Positions 51,407 to 64,000 of a stretch of DNA of 64,000 bases are shown piece after piece. This stretch comes from Liolophura sinensis (lineage: Eukaryota > Mollusca > Polyplacophora > Chitonida > Chitonidae): positions 1-64,000 of the forward strand of contig NW_027018070.1 of the NCBI RefSeq assembly GCF_032854445.1, given 5' to 3'. The notes below the pieces were generated by a model. That model was not told the origin of the DNA. It worked only from the letters and a program-made list of their open reading frames with translations, and did not search any database. Position 1 is the stretch's first letter, and each line of letters opens with the position of its first letter. The position numbers and the translations under genes were made by a program.

Positions 51407-54400
51407 CTCACCCAGCAATTGTCTTACTTCTAAGTCCAAGACAATCTCAATGTCTTTATCTACGTGTAGAAAAACCAGACCATTTGTACATAAAAAACAC
51501 AAGGTACTTGATACAGTCTGCTGTGAAAAGTACAACTAAACACTGACCCACATTTATAAAGTGCCAAAAGATGCGGAATTGAGCCAGGCATCGGCAGCTG
51601 TTGAAAAATTGCAAATTTCCCTGGTTTCCATGGAGTAAGAGCCGTTGCTGGGCACGTGATTATGACATAAATGATCATTCAATTGTCACTACAGCCAAAA
51701 GTATTGGTCGGAGAGCAACGCGGTTTGCACCATTCGATTTCTCGTCACAAAATACATCGGATTAGACTCTTACTAGTAGCACTGGAACAGTTTTTCCACT
51801 TTTGCATTTTTGCTTCGTCTTTTTGTTAATTGAAATCGGCTAAACTGTACTCTGTACAATCGCGACTGGTCATTACTATATTCAACTTTTGACTATAAGT
51901 TATGTGCCCTTCGGTAGCCCAGAAGACCTGAAATCTTTGGGCTAAGCCCATTTAACTCACCCAGCAATTGCCTTACTTCTAAGTGCAAGACAATCTCAAT
52001 GTCTTTATCTACGTGTAGAAAAACCACACCATTTGTACGTGAAAAACACAAGGTACTTGATACAGTCTGCTGTAAAAAGTACAACTGAACACTGACCCAC
52101 TTCAGTAAGGTGCCAAAAGATGCGGAATTGAGCCAGGCATCGGCAGCTGTTGGAAAATTGCAAATTTCCCTGGTTTCCATGGAGTAAGAGCCGTTGCTAC
52201 GCACGTGATTATGACATAAATGATCATTCAATTGTCACTACAGCCAAAAGTATTGGTCGGAGAGCAACGCGGATTGCACCATTCGATTTCTCGTCACAAA
52301 ATACGTCGGATTAGGCTCTTACTAGTAGCACTGGAACAGTTTTTCCACTTTTGCATTTTTACCTGGTCTTTTTGTTAATAGAAATCGACTACACTGTACT
52401 CTGTACAATCGCGACTGGTCATTACTATATTCAACTTTTGACTATAAGTTATGTGCCCTTCGGTAGCCCAGAAGACCTGAAATCTTTGGGCTAAGCCCAT
52501 TTAACTCACCCAGCTATTGCCTTACTTCTAAGTGCAAGACAATCTCAATGTCTTTATCTACGTGTAGAAAAACCACACCATTTGTACGTGAAAACCACAA
52601 GGTACTTGATACAGTCTGCTGTAAAATGTACAACTGAACACTGACCCACTTCAGTAAGGTGCCAAAAGATGCGGAATTGAGCCAGGCATCGGCAGCTGTT
52701 GAAAAATTGCAAATTTCCCTGGTTTCCATGGAGTAAGAGCCGTTGCTGGGCACGAGATTATGACATAAATGATCATTCAATTGTCACTACAGCCAAAAGT
52801 ATTGGTCGGAGAGCAACGCGGTTTGCACCATTCGATTTCTCGTCACAAAATGCGTCGGATTAGCCTCTTACCAGCAGCACTGGAACAGTTTTTCCACTTT
52901 TGCATTTTTGCCTGGTCTTTTTGTTAATTGAAATCGGCTACACTGTACTCTGTACAATCGCGACTGGTCATTACTATATTCAACTTTTGACTATAAGTTA
53001 TGTGCCCTTCGGTAGCCCAGAAGACGTCAAATCTATCGGCTAAGCCCATTCAACTCACCCAGCAATTGTCTTACTTCTAAGTCCAAGACAATCTCAATGT
53101 CTTTATCTACGTGTAGAAAAACCACACCATTTGTACATAAAAACACAAGGTACTTGATACAGTCTGCTGTGAAAAGTACAACTAAACACTGACCCACATT
53201 TATAAGGTGCCAAAAGATGTGGAATTGGGCCAGGCATCGGCAGCTGTTAAAAAATTGCAAATATCCCTGGTTTCCATGGAGTAAGAGCCGTTGCTACGCA
53301 CGTGATTATGACATCAATAATCATTGATCTGTCGCTAGAGCCAAAAGTATTGGTCGGAGAGCAACGCGGTTTGCACCATTTGATTTGTCGTCACAAAATA
53401 CGTCGGATTAGGCTCTTACCAGCAGCACTGGAACAGTTTTTCCACTTTTGCATTTTTGCCTGGTCTTTTTGTTAATTGAAATCGGCTACACTGTACTCTG
53501 TACAATCGCGACTGGTCATTACTATATTCAACTTTTGACTATAAGTTATGTGCCCTTCAGTAGCCCAGAAGACCTGAAATCTTTGGGCTAAGCCCATTTA
53601 ACTCACCCAGCAATTGCCTTACTTCTAAGTGCAAGACAATCTCAATGTCTTTATCTACGTGTAGAAAAACCAGACCATTTGTACATAAAAAACACAAGGT
53701 ACTTGATACAGTCTGCTGTAAAAAGTACAACTAAACACTGACCCACATTTTTAAGGTGCCAAAAGATGCAGAATTGGGCCAGGCATAGGCAGCTGTTGAA
53801 AAATTGCAAATATCCCTGGTTTCCATGGAGTAAGAGCCGTTGCTGGGCACGTGATTATGACATCAATGATCAATCAATTGTCGCTACAGCCAAAAGTGTT
53901 GGTCAGAGAGCAACGCGGTTTGCACCATTCGATTTCTCGTCACAAAATACGTCGGATTAGCCTCTTACCAGCAGCACTGGAACAGTTTTTCCACTTTTGC
54001 ATTTTTACCTGGTCTTTTTGTTAATTGAAATCGGCTACACTGTACTCTGTACAATCGCGACTGGTCATTACTATATTCAACTTTTGACTATAAGTTATGT
54101 GCCCTTCGGTAGCCCAGAAGACCTGAAATCTTTGGGCCAAGCCCATTAACTCACCCAAAAATTGCCTTATTTCTAAGTGCAAGACAATCTCAATGTCTTT
54201 ATCTACGTGTAGAAAAAAACCACACCATTTGTACGCGAAAACCACAAGGTACTTGATACAGTCTGCTGTAAAAGTACAACTGAACACTGACCCACTTCAG
54301 TAGGTGCCAAAAGATGCGGAATGAGCCAGGCATCGGCAGCTGTTGAAAAATTGCAAATTTCCCTAGTTTCCATGAGTAAGAGCCGTTGCTGGGCACGTGA

Positions 54401-57210
54401 TTATGACATAAATGATCATTCAATTGTCACTACAGCCAAAAGTATTGGTCGGAGAGCAACGCGGTTTGCACCATTCGATTTCTCGTCACAAAATACGTCG
54501 GATTAGCCTCTTACCAGCAGCACTGGAACAGTTTTTCCACTTTGCATTTTTGCCTGGTCTTTTTGTTAATTGAAATCGGCTACACTGTACTCTGTACAAT
54601 CGCGACTGGTCATTACTATATTCAACTTTTGATTATAAGTTATGTGCCCTTCGGTAGCCCAGAAGACCTGAAATCTTTGGGCTAAGCCCATTTAACTCAC
54701 CCAGCAATTGCCTTACTTCTAAGTGCAAGACAATCTCAATGTCTTTATCTACGTGTAGAAAAAACCAGACCATTTGTACGTGAAAACCACAAGGTACTTG
54801 ATACAGTATGCTGTAAAAAGTACAACTGAACACTGACCCACTTCAGTAAGGTGCCAAAAGATGCGGAATTGAGCCAGGCATCGGCAGCTGTTGAAAAATT
54901 GCAAATTTCCCTGGTTTCCATGGAGTAAGAGCCGTTGCTGGGCACGTGATTATGACATAAATGATCATTCAATTGTCACTACAGCCAAAAGTATTGGTTG
55001 GAGAGCAACGCGGTTTGCACCATTCGATTTCTCGTCGCAAAATACGTCGGATTAGCCTCTTACTAGCAGCACTTGAACAGTTTTTCCACTTTTGCATTTT
55101 TACCTGGTCTTTTTGTGAATTGAAATCGGCTACACTGTATTCTGTACAATCGCGACTGGTCATTACTATATTCAACTTTTGACTATAAGTTATGTGCCCT
55201 TCGGTAGCCCAGAAGACGTCAAATCTTTGGGCTAAGCCCATTTAACTCACCCAGCAATTGTCTTACTTCTAAGTGCAAGACAATCTCAATGTCTTTATCT
55301 ACGTGTAGAAAAACCAGACCATTTGTACATAAAAAACACAAGGTACTTGATACAGTCTGCTGTAAAAAGTACAACTAAACACTGACCCACATTTATAAGG
55401 TGCAAAAAGATGTGGAATTGGGCCAGGCATCGGCAGCTGTTAAAAAATTGCAAATATCCCTGGTTTCCATGGAGTAAGAGCCGTTGCTGGGCACGTGATT
55501 ATGACATAAATTATCATTCAATTGTCACTACAGCCAAAAGTATTGGTCGGAGAGCAACGCGGTTTGCACCATTCGATTTCTCGTCACAAAATACGTCGGA
55601 TTAGCCTCTGACTAGTAGCACTGGAACAGTTTTTCCACTTTTGCATTTTTGCTTCGTCTTTTTGTTAATTGAAATCGGCTAAACTGTACTCTGTACAATC
55701 GCGACTGGTCATCACTATATTCAACTTTTGACTATAAGTTATGTGCCCTTCGGTAGCTCAGAAGACGTCAAATCTTTGGGCCAAGCCCATTTAACTCACC
55801 CAGCAATTGCCTTACTTCTAAGTGCAAGACAATCTCAATGTCTTTATCTACGTGTAGAAAAACCACACCATTTGTACGAGAAAAACACAAGGTACTTGAT
55901 ACAGTCTGCTGTGAAAAGTACAACTGAACACTAACCCACTTCAGTAAGGTGCCAAAAGATGCGGAATTGAGCCAGGCATCGGCAGCTGTTGAAAAATTGC
56001 AAATTTCCCTGGTTTCCACGGAGTAAGAGCCGTTGCTACGCACGTGATTATGACATAAATGATCATTCAATTGTCGCTACAGCCAAAAGTATTGGTCGGA
56101 GAGCAACGCGGATTGCACCATTCGATTTCTCGTCACAAAATACGTCGGATTAGACTCTTACTAGTAGCACTGGAACAGTTTTTCCACTTTTGCATTTTTG
56201 CCTGGTCTTTTTGTTAATTGAAATCGGCTACACTGTACTCTGTACAATCGCGACTGGTCATTACTATATTCAACTTTTGACTATAAGTTATGTGCCCTTC
56301 GGTAGCCCAGAAGACCTGAAATCTTTGGGCCAAGCCCATTTAACTCACCCAGCAATTGTCTTACTTCTAAGTCCAAGACAATCTCAATGTCTTTATCTAC
56401 GTGTAGAAAAACCAGACCATTTGTACATAAAAAACACAAGGTACTTGATACAGTCTGCTGTAAAAAGTACAACTAAACACTGACACACATTTTTAAGGTG
56501 CCAAAAGATGCAGAATTGGGACAGGCATCGGCAGCTGTTGAAAAATTGCAAATATCCCTGGTTTCCATGGAGTAAGAGCCGTTGCTGTGCACGTGATTAT
56601 GACATAAATGATCATTCAATTGTCGCTACAGCCAAAAGTATTGGTCGGAGAGCAACGCGGATTGCACCATTCGATTTCTCGTCACAAAATACGTCGGATT
56701 AGCCTCTTACCAGAAGCACTGGAACAGTTTTTCCACTTTTGCATTTTTACCTGGTCTTTTTGTTAATTGAAATCGGCTACACTGTACTCTGTACAATCGC
56801 GACTGGTCATTACTATATTCAACTTTTGACTATAAGTTATGTGCCCTTCGGTAGCCCAGAAGACCTGAAATCTTTGGGCCAAGCCCATTTAACTCACCCA
56901 AAAATTGCCTTACTTCTAAGTGCAAGACAATCTCAATGTCTTTATCTACGTGTAGAAAAACCACACCATTTGTACGCGAAAACCACAAGGTACTTGATAC
57001 AGTCTGCTGTAAAAAGTACAACTGAACACTGACCCACTTCAGTAAGGTGCCAAAAGATGCGGAATTGAGCCAGGCATCGGCAGCTGTTGAAAAATTGCAA
57101 ATTTCCCTGGTTTCCATGGAGTAAGAGCCGTTGCTGGGCACGTGATTATGACATAAATGATAATTCAATTGTCACTACAGCCAAAAGTATTGGTCGGAGA
57201 GCAACGCGGT
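51407..57210. repeat. Diverged, mixed monomers (right part of array)
   Basis: Monomers start at 51407, 51956, 52505, 53054, 53602, 54150, 54696, 55246, 55795, 56344 and 56893. They resemble the left-end monomers more than their immediate left neighbours. GCTGTAAAATGTACAAC occurs here at about 52,620 and on the left at 6,157. TCTATCGGCTAAG occurs here near 53,035 and on the left near 8,763. The CAGAATTGGG alleles are shared as well. A cluster of indels at 53.1-54.6 kb (lost A near 53,140, CCCATTAACTC near 54,143, CAGTAGGTGCC at 54,298, GAATGAGCC near 54,320, CATGAGTAAG near 54,371) shortens monomers to 546-548. No gene is present. Confidence 0.82.
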
Positions 57211-59955
57211 TTGCACCATTCGATTTCTCGTCACAAAATACGTCGGATTAGCCTCTTACTAGCAGCACTGGAACAGTTTTTCCACTTTTGCATTTTTGCT
57301 TCGTCTTTTTGTTAATTGAAATCGGCTAAACTGTACTCTGTACAATCGCGACTGGTCATTACTATATTCAACTTTTGACTTTAAGTTATGTTCCCTTCGG
57401 TAGCCCAGAAGACGTCAAATCTTTGGGCCAAGCCCATTTAACTCACCCAGCCATTGCCTTACTTCTAAGTGCAAGACAATCTCAATGTCTTTATCTACGT
57501 GTAGAAAAACCACACCATTTGTACGTGAAAAACACAAGGTACTTGATACAGTCTGCTGTGAAAAGTACAACTAAACACTAACCCACTTCAGTAAGGTGCC
57601 AAAAGATGCGGAATTGAGCCAGGCATCGGCAGCTGTTGAAAAATTGCAAATTTCCCTGGTTTCCATGGAGTAAGAGCCGTTGCTACGCACGTGATTATGA
57701 CATAAATGATCATTCAATTGTCGCTACAGCCAAAAGTATTGGTCGGAGAGCAACGCGGATTGCACCATTCGATTTCTCGTCACAAAATACGTCGGATTAG
57801 ACTCTTACTAGTAGCACTGGAACAGTTTTTCCACTTTTGCATTTTTGCCTGGTCTTTTTGTTAATTGAAATCGGCTACACTGTACTCTGTACAATCGCGA
57901 CTGGTCATTACTATATTCAACTTTTGACTATAAGTTATGTGCCCTTCGGTAGCCCAGAAGACGTCAAATCTTTGGGCCAAGCCCATTTAACTCACCCAGC
58001 AATTGCCTTACTTCTAAGTGCAAGACAATCTCAATGTCTTTATCTACGTGTAGAAAAACCACACCAGTTGTACGTGAAAACCACAAGGTACATGATACAG
58101 TCTGCTGTAAAAAGTACAACTGAACACTGACCCACTTCAGTAAGGTGCCAAAAGATGCGGAATTGAGCCAGGCATCGGCAGCTGTTGAAAAATTGTAAAT
58201 TTCCCTGGTTTCCATGGAGTAAGAGCCGTTGCTGGGCACGTGATTATGACATAAATGATCATTCAATTGTCGCTACAGCCAAAAGTATTGGTCGGAGAGC
58301 AACGCGGATTGCACCATTCGATTTCTCGTCACAAAATACGTCGGATTAGCCTCTTACCAGCAGCACTGGAACAGTTTTTCCACTTTTGCATTTTTGCCTG
58401 GTCTTTTTGTTAATTGAAATCGGCTACACTGTACTCTGTACAATCGCTACTGGTCATTACTATATTCAACTTTTGACTATAAGTTATGTGCCCTTCGGTA
58501 GCCCAGAAGACCTGAAATCTTTGGGCTAAGCCCATTTAACTTACCCAGCAATTGTCTTACTTCTAAGTCCAAGACAATTTCAATGTCTTTATCTACGTGT
58601 AGACAAACCACACCATTTGTACGTGAAAAACACAAGGTACTTGATACAGTCTGCTGTAAAAAGTACAACTGAACACTAACCCTTTTCAGTAAGGTGCCAA
58701 AAGATGCGGAATTGAGCCAGGCATCGGCAGCTGTTGAAAAATTGCAAATTTCCCTGGTTTCCATGGAGTAAGAGCCGATGCTACGCACGTGATTATGACA
58801 TAAATGATCATTCAATTGTCACTACAGCCAAAAGTATTGGTCGGAGAGCAACGCGGATTGCACCATTCGATTTCTCGTCACAAAATACGTCGGATTAGTC
58901 TCTTATTAGTAGCACTGGAACAGTTTTACCACTTTTGCATTTTTGCCTGGTCTTTTTGTTAATTGAAATCGGCTACACTGTACTCTGTACAATCGCGACT
59001 GGTCATTACTATATTCAACTTTTGACTATAAGTTATGTGCCCTTCGGTAGCCCAGAAGACGTCAAATCTTTGGGCCAAGCCCATTTAACTCACCCAGCAA
59101 TTGCCTTACTTCTAAGTGCAAGACAATCTCAATGTCTTTATCTACGTGTAGAAAAACCACACCATTTGTACGTGAAAACCACAAGGTACTTGATACAGTC
59201 TGCTGTAAAAAGTACAACTGACCACAGACCCACATGAATAAGGTGCCAAAAGATGCGGAATTGAGCCAGGCATCGGCAGCTGTTGAAAAATTGCAAATTT
59301 CCCTGGTTTCCATGGAGTAAGAGCCGTTGCTGGGCACGTGATTATGACATAAATGATCATTCAATTGTCACTACAGGCAAAAGTATTGGTCGGAGAGCAA
59401 CGCGGTTTGCACCATTCGATTTGTCGTCACAAAATACGTCGGATTAGCCTCTTACCAGCAGCACTGGAACAGTTTTTCCACTTTTGCATTTTTGCCTGGT
59501 CTTTTTGTTAATTGAAACCGGCTACACTGCACTCTGTACAATCGCTACTGGTCATTACTATATTCAACTTTTGACTATAAGTTAGGTGCCCTTCGGTAGC
59601 CCAGAAGACCTGAAATCTTTGGGCTAAGCCCATTTAACTCACCCAGCAATTGTGTTACTTCTAAGTCCAAGACAATTTCAATGTCTTTATCTACGTGTAG
59701 ACAAACCACACCATTTGTACGTGAAAAACACAAGGTACTTGATACAGTCTGCTGTAAAAAGTACAACTGAACACTGACCCACTTCAGTAAGGTGCCAAAA
59801 GATGCGGAATTGAGCCAGGCATCGGCAGCTGTTGAAAAATTGCAAATTTCCCTGGTTTCCATGGAGTAAGAGCCGTTGCTACGCACGTGATTATGACATA
59901 AATGATCATTCAATTGTCGCTACAGCCAAAAGTATTGGTCGGAGAGCAACGCGGA
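57211..59955. repeat. Five-monomer higher-order repeat, copy 1 (2,745 bp)
   Basis: Repeats at 59,956-62,700. Monomer starts are 57442, 57991, 58540, 59089 and 59638. Rare alleles shared by both copies: GACTTTAAGTTATGTTCCC, CCCAGCCATTG, CACCAGTTGTACG, GGTACATGATAC, ATTGTAAATTTCC, CCCTTTTCAG, GAGCCGATGCTACG, TTAGTCTCTTATTAGTAG, ACAGGCAAAAG, GTTAGGTGCCC and ATTGTGTTAC. The left limit is set by T at 57,210 against A at 59,955. The only internal difference I saw is G at 59,776 against A at 62,521. Confidence 0.93.
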
Positions 59956-62700
59956 TTGCACCATTCGATTTCTCGTCACAAAATACGTCGGATTAGCCTC
60001 TTACTAGCAGCACTGGAACAGTTTTTCCACTTTTGCATTTTTGCTTCGTCTTTTTGTTAATTGAAATCGGCTAAACTGTACTCTGTACAATCGCGACTGG
60101 TCATTACTATATTCAACTTTTGACTTTAAGTTATGTTCCCTTCGGTAGCCCAGAAGACGTCAAATCTTTGGGCCAAGCCCATTTAACTCACCCAGCCATT
60201 GCCTTACTTCTAAGTGCAAGACAATCTCAATGTCTTTATCTACGTGTAGAAAAACCACACCATTTGTACGTGAAAAACACAAGGTACTTGATACAGTCTG
60301 CTGTGAAAAGTACAACTAAACACTAACCCACTTCAGTAAGGTGCCAAAAGATGCGGAATTGAGCCAGGCATCGGCAGCTGTTGAAAAATTGCAAATTTCC
60401 CTGGTTTCCATGGAGTAAGAGCCGTTGCTACGCACGTGATTATGACATAAATGATCATTCAATTGTCGCTACAGCCAAAAGTATTGGTCGGAGAGCAACG
60501 CGGATTGCACCATTCGATTTCTCGTCACAAAATACGTCGGATTAGACTCTTACTAGTAGCACTGGAACAGTTTTTCCACTTTTGCATTTTTGCCTGGTCT
60601 TTTTGTTAATTGAAATCGGCTACACTGTACTCTGTACAATCGCGACTGGTCATTACTATATTCAACTTTTGACTATAAGTTATGTGCCCTTCGGTAGCCC
60701 AGAAGACGTCAAATCTTTGGGCCAAGCCCATTTAACTCACCCAGCAATTGCCTTACTTCTAAGTGCAAGACAATCTCAATGTCTTTATCTACGTGTAGAA
60801 AAACCACACCAGTTGTACGTGAAAACCACAAGGTACATGATACAGTCTGCTGTAAAAAGTACAACTGAACACTGACCCACTTCAGTAAGGTGCCAAAAGA
60901 TGCGGAATTGAGCCAGGCATCGGCAGCTGTTGAAAAATTGTAAATTTCCCTGGTTTCCATGGAGTAAGAGCCGTTGCTGGGCACGTGATTATGACATAAA
61001 TGATCATTCAATTGTCGCTACAGCCAAAAGTATTGGTCGGAGAGCAACGCGGATTGCACCATTCGATTTCTCGTCACAAAATACGTCGGATTAGCCTCTT
61101 ACCAGCAGCACTGGAACAGTTTTTCCACTTTTGCATTTTTGCCTGGTCTTTTTGTTAATTGAAATCGGCTACACTGTACTCTGTACAATCGCTACTGGTC
61201 ATTACTATATTCAACTTTTGACTATAAGTTATGTGCCCTTCGGTAGCCCAGAAGACCTGAAATCTTTGGGCTAAGCCCATTTAACTTACCCAGCAATTGT
61301 CTTACTTCTAAGTCCAAGACAATTTCAATGTCTTTATCTACGTGTAGACAAACCACACCATTTGTACGTGAAAAACACAAGGTACTTGATACAGTCTGCT
61401 GTAAAAAGTACAACTGAACACTAACCCTTTTCAGTAAGGTGCCAAAAGATGCGGAATTGAGCCAGGCATCGGCAGCTGTTGAAAAATTGCAAATTTCCCT
61501 GGTTTCCATGGAGTAAGAGCCGATGCTACGCACGTGATTATGACATAAATGATCATTCAATTGTCACTACAGCCAAAAGTATTGGTCGGAGAGCAACGCG
61601 GATTGCACCATTCGATTTCTCGTCACAAAATACGTCGGATTAGTCTCTTATTAGTAGCACTGGAACAGTTTTACCACTTTTGCATTTTTGCCTGGTCTTT
61701 TTGTTAATTGAAATCGGCTACACTGTACTCTGTACAATCGCGACTGGTCATTACTATATTCAACTTTTGACTATAAGTTATGTGCCCTTCGGTAGCCCAG
61801 AAGACGTCAAATCTTTGGGCCAAGCCCATTTAACTCACCCAGCAATTGCCTTACTTCTAAGTGCAAGACAATCTCAATGTCTTTATCTACGTGTAGAAAA
61901 ACCACACCATTTGTACGTGAAAACCACAAGGTACTTGATACAGTCTGCTGTAAAAAGTACAACTGACCACAGACCCACATGAATAAGGTGCCAAAAGATG
62001 CGGAATTGAGCCAGGCATCGGCAGCTGTTGAAAAATTGCAAATTTCCCTGGTTTCCATGGAGTAAGAGCCGTTGCTGGGCACGTGATTATGACATAAATG
62101 ATCATTCAATTGTCACTACAGGCAAAAGTATTGGTCGGAGAGCAACGCGGTTTGCACCATTCGATTTGTCGTCACAAAATACGTCGGATTAGCCTCTTAC
62201 CAGCAGCACTGGAACAGTTTTTCCACTTTTGCATTTTTGCCTGGTCTTTTTGTTAATTGAAACCGGCTACACTGCACTCTGTACAATCGCTACTGGTCAT
62301 TACTATATTCAACTTTTGACTATAAGTTAGGTGCCCTTCGGTAGCCCAGAAGACCTGAAATCTTTGGGCTAAGCCCATTTAACTCACCCAGCAATTGTGT
62401 TACTTCTAAGTCCAAGACAATTTCAATGTCTTTATCTACGTGTAGACAAACCACACCATTTGTACGTGAAAAACACAAGGTACTTGATACAGTCTGCTGT
62501 AAAAAGTACAACTGAACACTAACCCACTTCAGTAAGGTGCCAAAAGATGCGGAATTGAGCCAGGCATCGGCAGCTGTTGAAAAATTGCAAATTTCCCTGG
62601 TTTCCATGGAGTAAGAGCCGTTGCTACGCACGTGATTATGACATAAATGATCATTCAATTGTCGCTACAGCCAAAAGTATTGGTCGGAGAGCAACGCGGA
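59956..62700. repeat. Five-monomer higher-order repeat, copy 2 (2,745 bp)
   Basis: Monomer starts are 60187, 60736, 61285, 61834 and 62383. Identity with copy 1 ends no later than 62,741: 62,742 is G (TTAGGCTCTTACC) where the matching 59,997 is C (TTAGCCTCTTACT). The edges are uncertain by about 40 bases because the flanking sequence is common to many monomers. One difference in 2.7 kb makes this one of the youngest amplifications in the window, or an assembly duplication. Confidence 0.92.
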
Positions 62701-64000
62701 TTGCACCATTCGATTTCTCGTCACAAAATACGTCGGATTAGGCTCTTACCAGTAGCACTGGAACACTTTTTCCACTTTTGCATTTTTGCCTGGTCTTTTT
62801 GTTAATTGAAATCGGCTACACTGTACTCTGTACAATCGCGACTGGTCATTACTATATTCAACTTTTGACTATAAGTTATGTGCCCTTCGGTAGCCCAGAA
62901 GACGTCAAATCTTTGGGCCAAGCCCATTCAACTCACCCAGCAATTGTCTTACTTCTAAGTCCAAGACAATTTCAATGTCTTTATCTACGTGTAGACAAAC
63001 CACACCATTTGTACGTGAAAAACACAAGGTACTTGATACAGTCTGCTGTAAAAAGTACAACTAAACACTGACCCACTTCAGTAAGGTGCCAAAAGATGCG
63101 GAATTGAGCCAGGCATCGGCAGCTGTTGAAAAATTGCAAATTTCCCTGGTTTCCATGGAGTAAGAGCCGTTGCTATGCACGTGATTATGACATAAATGAT
63201 CATTCAATTGTCGCTACAGCCAAAAGTATTGGTCGGAGAGCAACGCGGATTGCACCATTCGATTTCTCGTCACAAAATACGTCGGATTAGGCTCTTACTA
63301 GTAGCACTGGAACAGTTTTTCCACTTTTGCATTTTAGCCTGGTCTTTTTGTTAATTGAAATCGGCTACACTGTACTCTGTACAATCGCGACTGGTCATTA
63401 CTATATTCAACTTTTGACTATAAGTTATGTGCCCTTCGGTAGCCCAGAAGACGTCAAATCTTTGGGCCAAGCCCATTTAACTCACCCAGCAATTGCCTTA
63501 CTTCTAAGTGCAAGACAATCTCAATGTCTTTATCTACGTGTAGAAAAACCACACCATTTGTACGTGAAAACCAGAAGGTACTTGATACAGTCTGCTGTAA
63601 AAAGTACAACTGAACACTGACCCACTTCAGTAAGGTGCCAAAAGATGCGGAATTGAGCCAGGCATCGGCAGCTGTTGAAAAATTGCAAATTTCCCTGGTT
63701 TCCATGGAGTAAGAGCCGTTGCTATGCACGTGATTATGACATAAATGATCATTCAATTGTCGCTACAGCCAAAAGTATTGGTCGGAGAGCAACGCGGATT
63801 GCACCATTCGATTTCTCGTCACAAAATACGTCGGATTAGGCTCTTACTAGTAGCACTGGAACAGTTTTTCCACTTTTGCATTTTTGCCTGGTCTTTTTGT
63901 TAATTGAAATCGGCTACACTGTACTCTGTACAATCGCGACTGGTCATTACTATATTCAACTTTTGACTATAAGTTATGTGCCCTTCGGTAGCCCAGAAGA
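62701..64000. repeat. Array continues to the window edge
   Basis: Monomer starts are 62932 and 63481; the last is cut by the window end after 520 bases. The monomer at 62,932 has GTAGACAAACC, like those of the five-monomer block, and the final one matches common types. Both share CGTTGCTATGCACG, not seen elsewhere in this window. The end of the satellite is not reached. Confidence 0.85.

Larger units (their letters stand above)
1..64000. repeat. Satellite array, 549-bp monomer, about 117 head-to-tail copies
   Basis: The landmark CTCACCCAGCAATTG, with small variants, recurs about every 549 bases from position 1 to 63,481, always on the same strand. From 15,372 to 31,842 thirty consecutive spacings are exactly 549, and twelve more are exact from 32,390 to 38,978. 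Monomers differ at some tens of recurrent sites, many with only two or three alleles in different combinations. By eye the monomer is about 40% GC. No monomer is inverted and no foreign insertion was found. 549 is a multiple of three, so reading frames keep phase from copy to copy, which explains the recurring short ORFs. Such arrays are typical of eukaryotic centromeric or heterochromatic DNA; the centromere assignment is inference. I do not recognise the family. Confidence 0.98.

Noticed and set aside
1-64000. CRISPR array.
   Set aside because: The repeat is 549 bp with no unique spacers, and the whole unit is repeated. This is not CRISPR architecture.
1-64000. rRNA, tRNA or telomeric repeats, and mobile elements.
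   Set aside because: No conserved rRNA stretch, no tRNA fold, no telomere-like short repeat, and no terminal repeats or target-site duplications were seen; every segment aligns to the same monomer.

Overview
The whole 64,000-base window is one uninterrupted, head-to-tail tandem satellite array. The repeating unit is about 549 bp. I place roughly 117 monomers, all in the same orientation, and the array runs off both ends of the window. I see no unique flanking DNA, no transposon insertion, no RNA gene and no convincing protein-coding gene. Every open reading frame of 60-114 codons is the same few frames of the monomer recurring, and differences between copies mostly change the amino acid, so I annotate none as CDS.

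This is the architecture of eukaryotic heterochromatin, such as centromeric or pericentromeric satellite or a B or sex chromosome block. The host cannot be named from the sequence. CpG is not strongly depleted (about 19 per consensus monomer, counted by eye, against about 22 expected at roughly 40% GC). That argues weakly against a heavily CpG-methylated germline such as a vertebrate's. I do not recognise this monomer as a named satellite.

Layout: 1-10,428 holds diverged, mixed monomers. 10,429-15,920 holds a shuffled block with a ~1,646-bp three-monomer duplication. 16,132-18,401 is a two-monomer (1,098-bp) higher-order repeat. 18,402-23,417 is mixed. 23,418-31,103 is a seven-monomer (3,843-bp) unit present twice. 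31,231-37,817 is a six-monomer (3,293/3,294-bp) unit present twice. 37,818-45,025 holds related monomers with a dense cluster of one-base indels. 45,026-51,406 is regular again but carries a 207-bp compound deletion near 48.2 kb. 51,407-57,210 is diverged and resembles the left end. 57,211-62,700 is a five-monomer (2,745-bp) unit present twice with one difference seen. 62,701-64,000 continues the array.

The most interesting structure is inside the monomer. It carries several dyads: a two-tier hairpin with 6-bp and 5-bp arms, a TGTAC/GTACA dyad, a TGGGCT/AGCCCA dyad, perfect palindromes, and in one subtype a perfect 16-bp palindrome recurring every two to four monomers. A CACGTG E-box lies next to the last. 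The 48.2-kb deletion has both breakpoints in or beside two of these dyads. The best reading is a recently and repeatedly re-amplified higher-order satellite, a candidate centromeric repeat. No gene-based system is visible.
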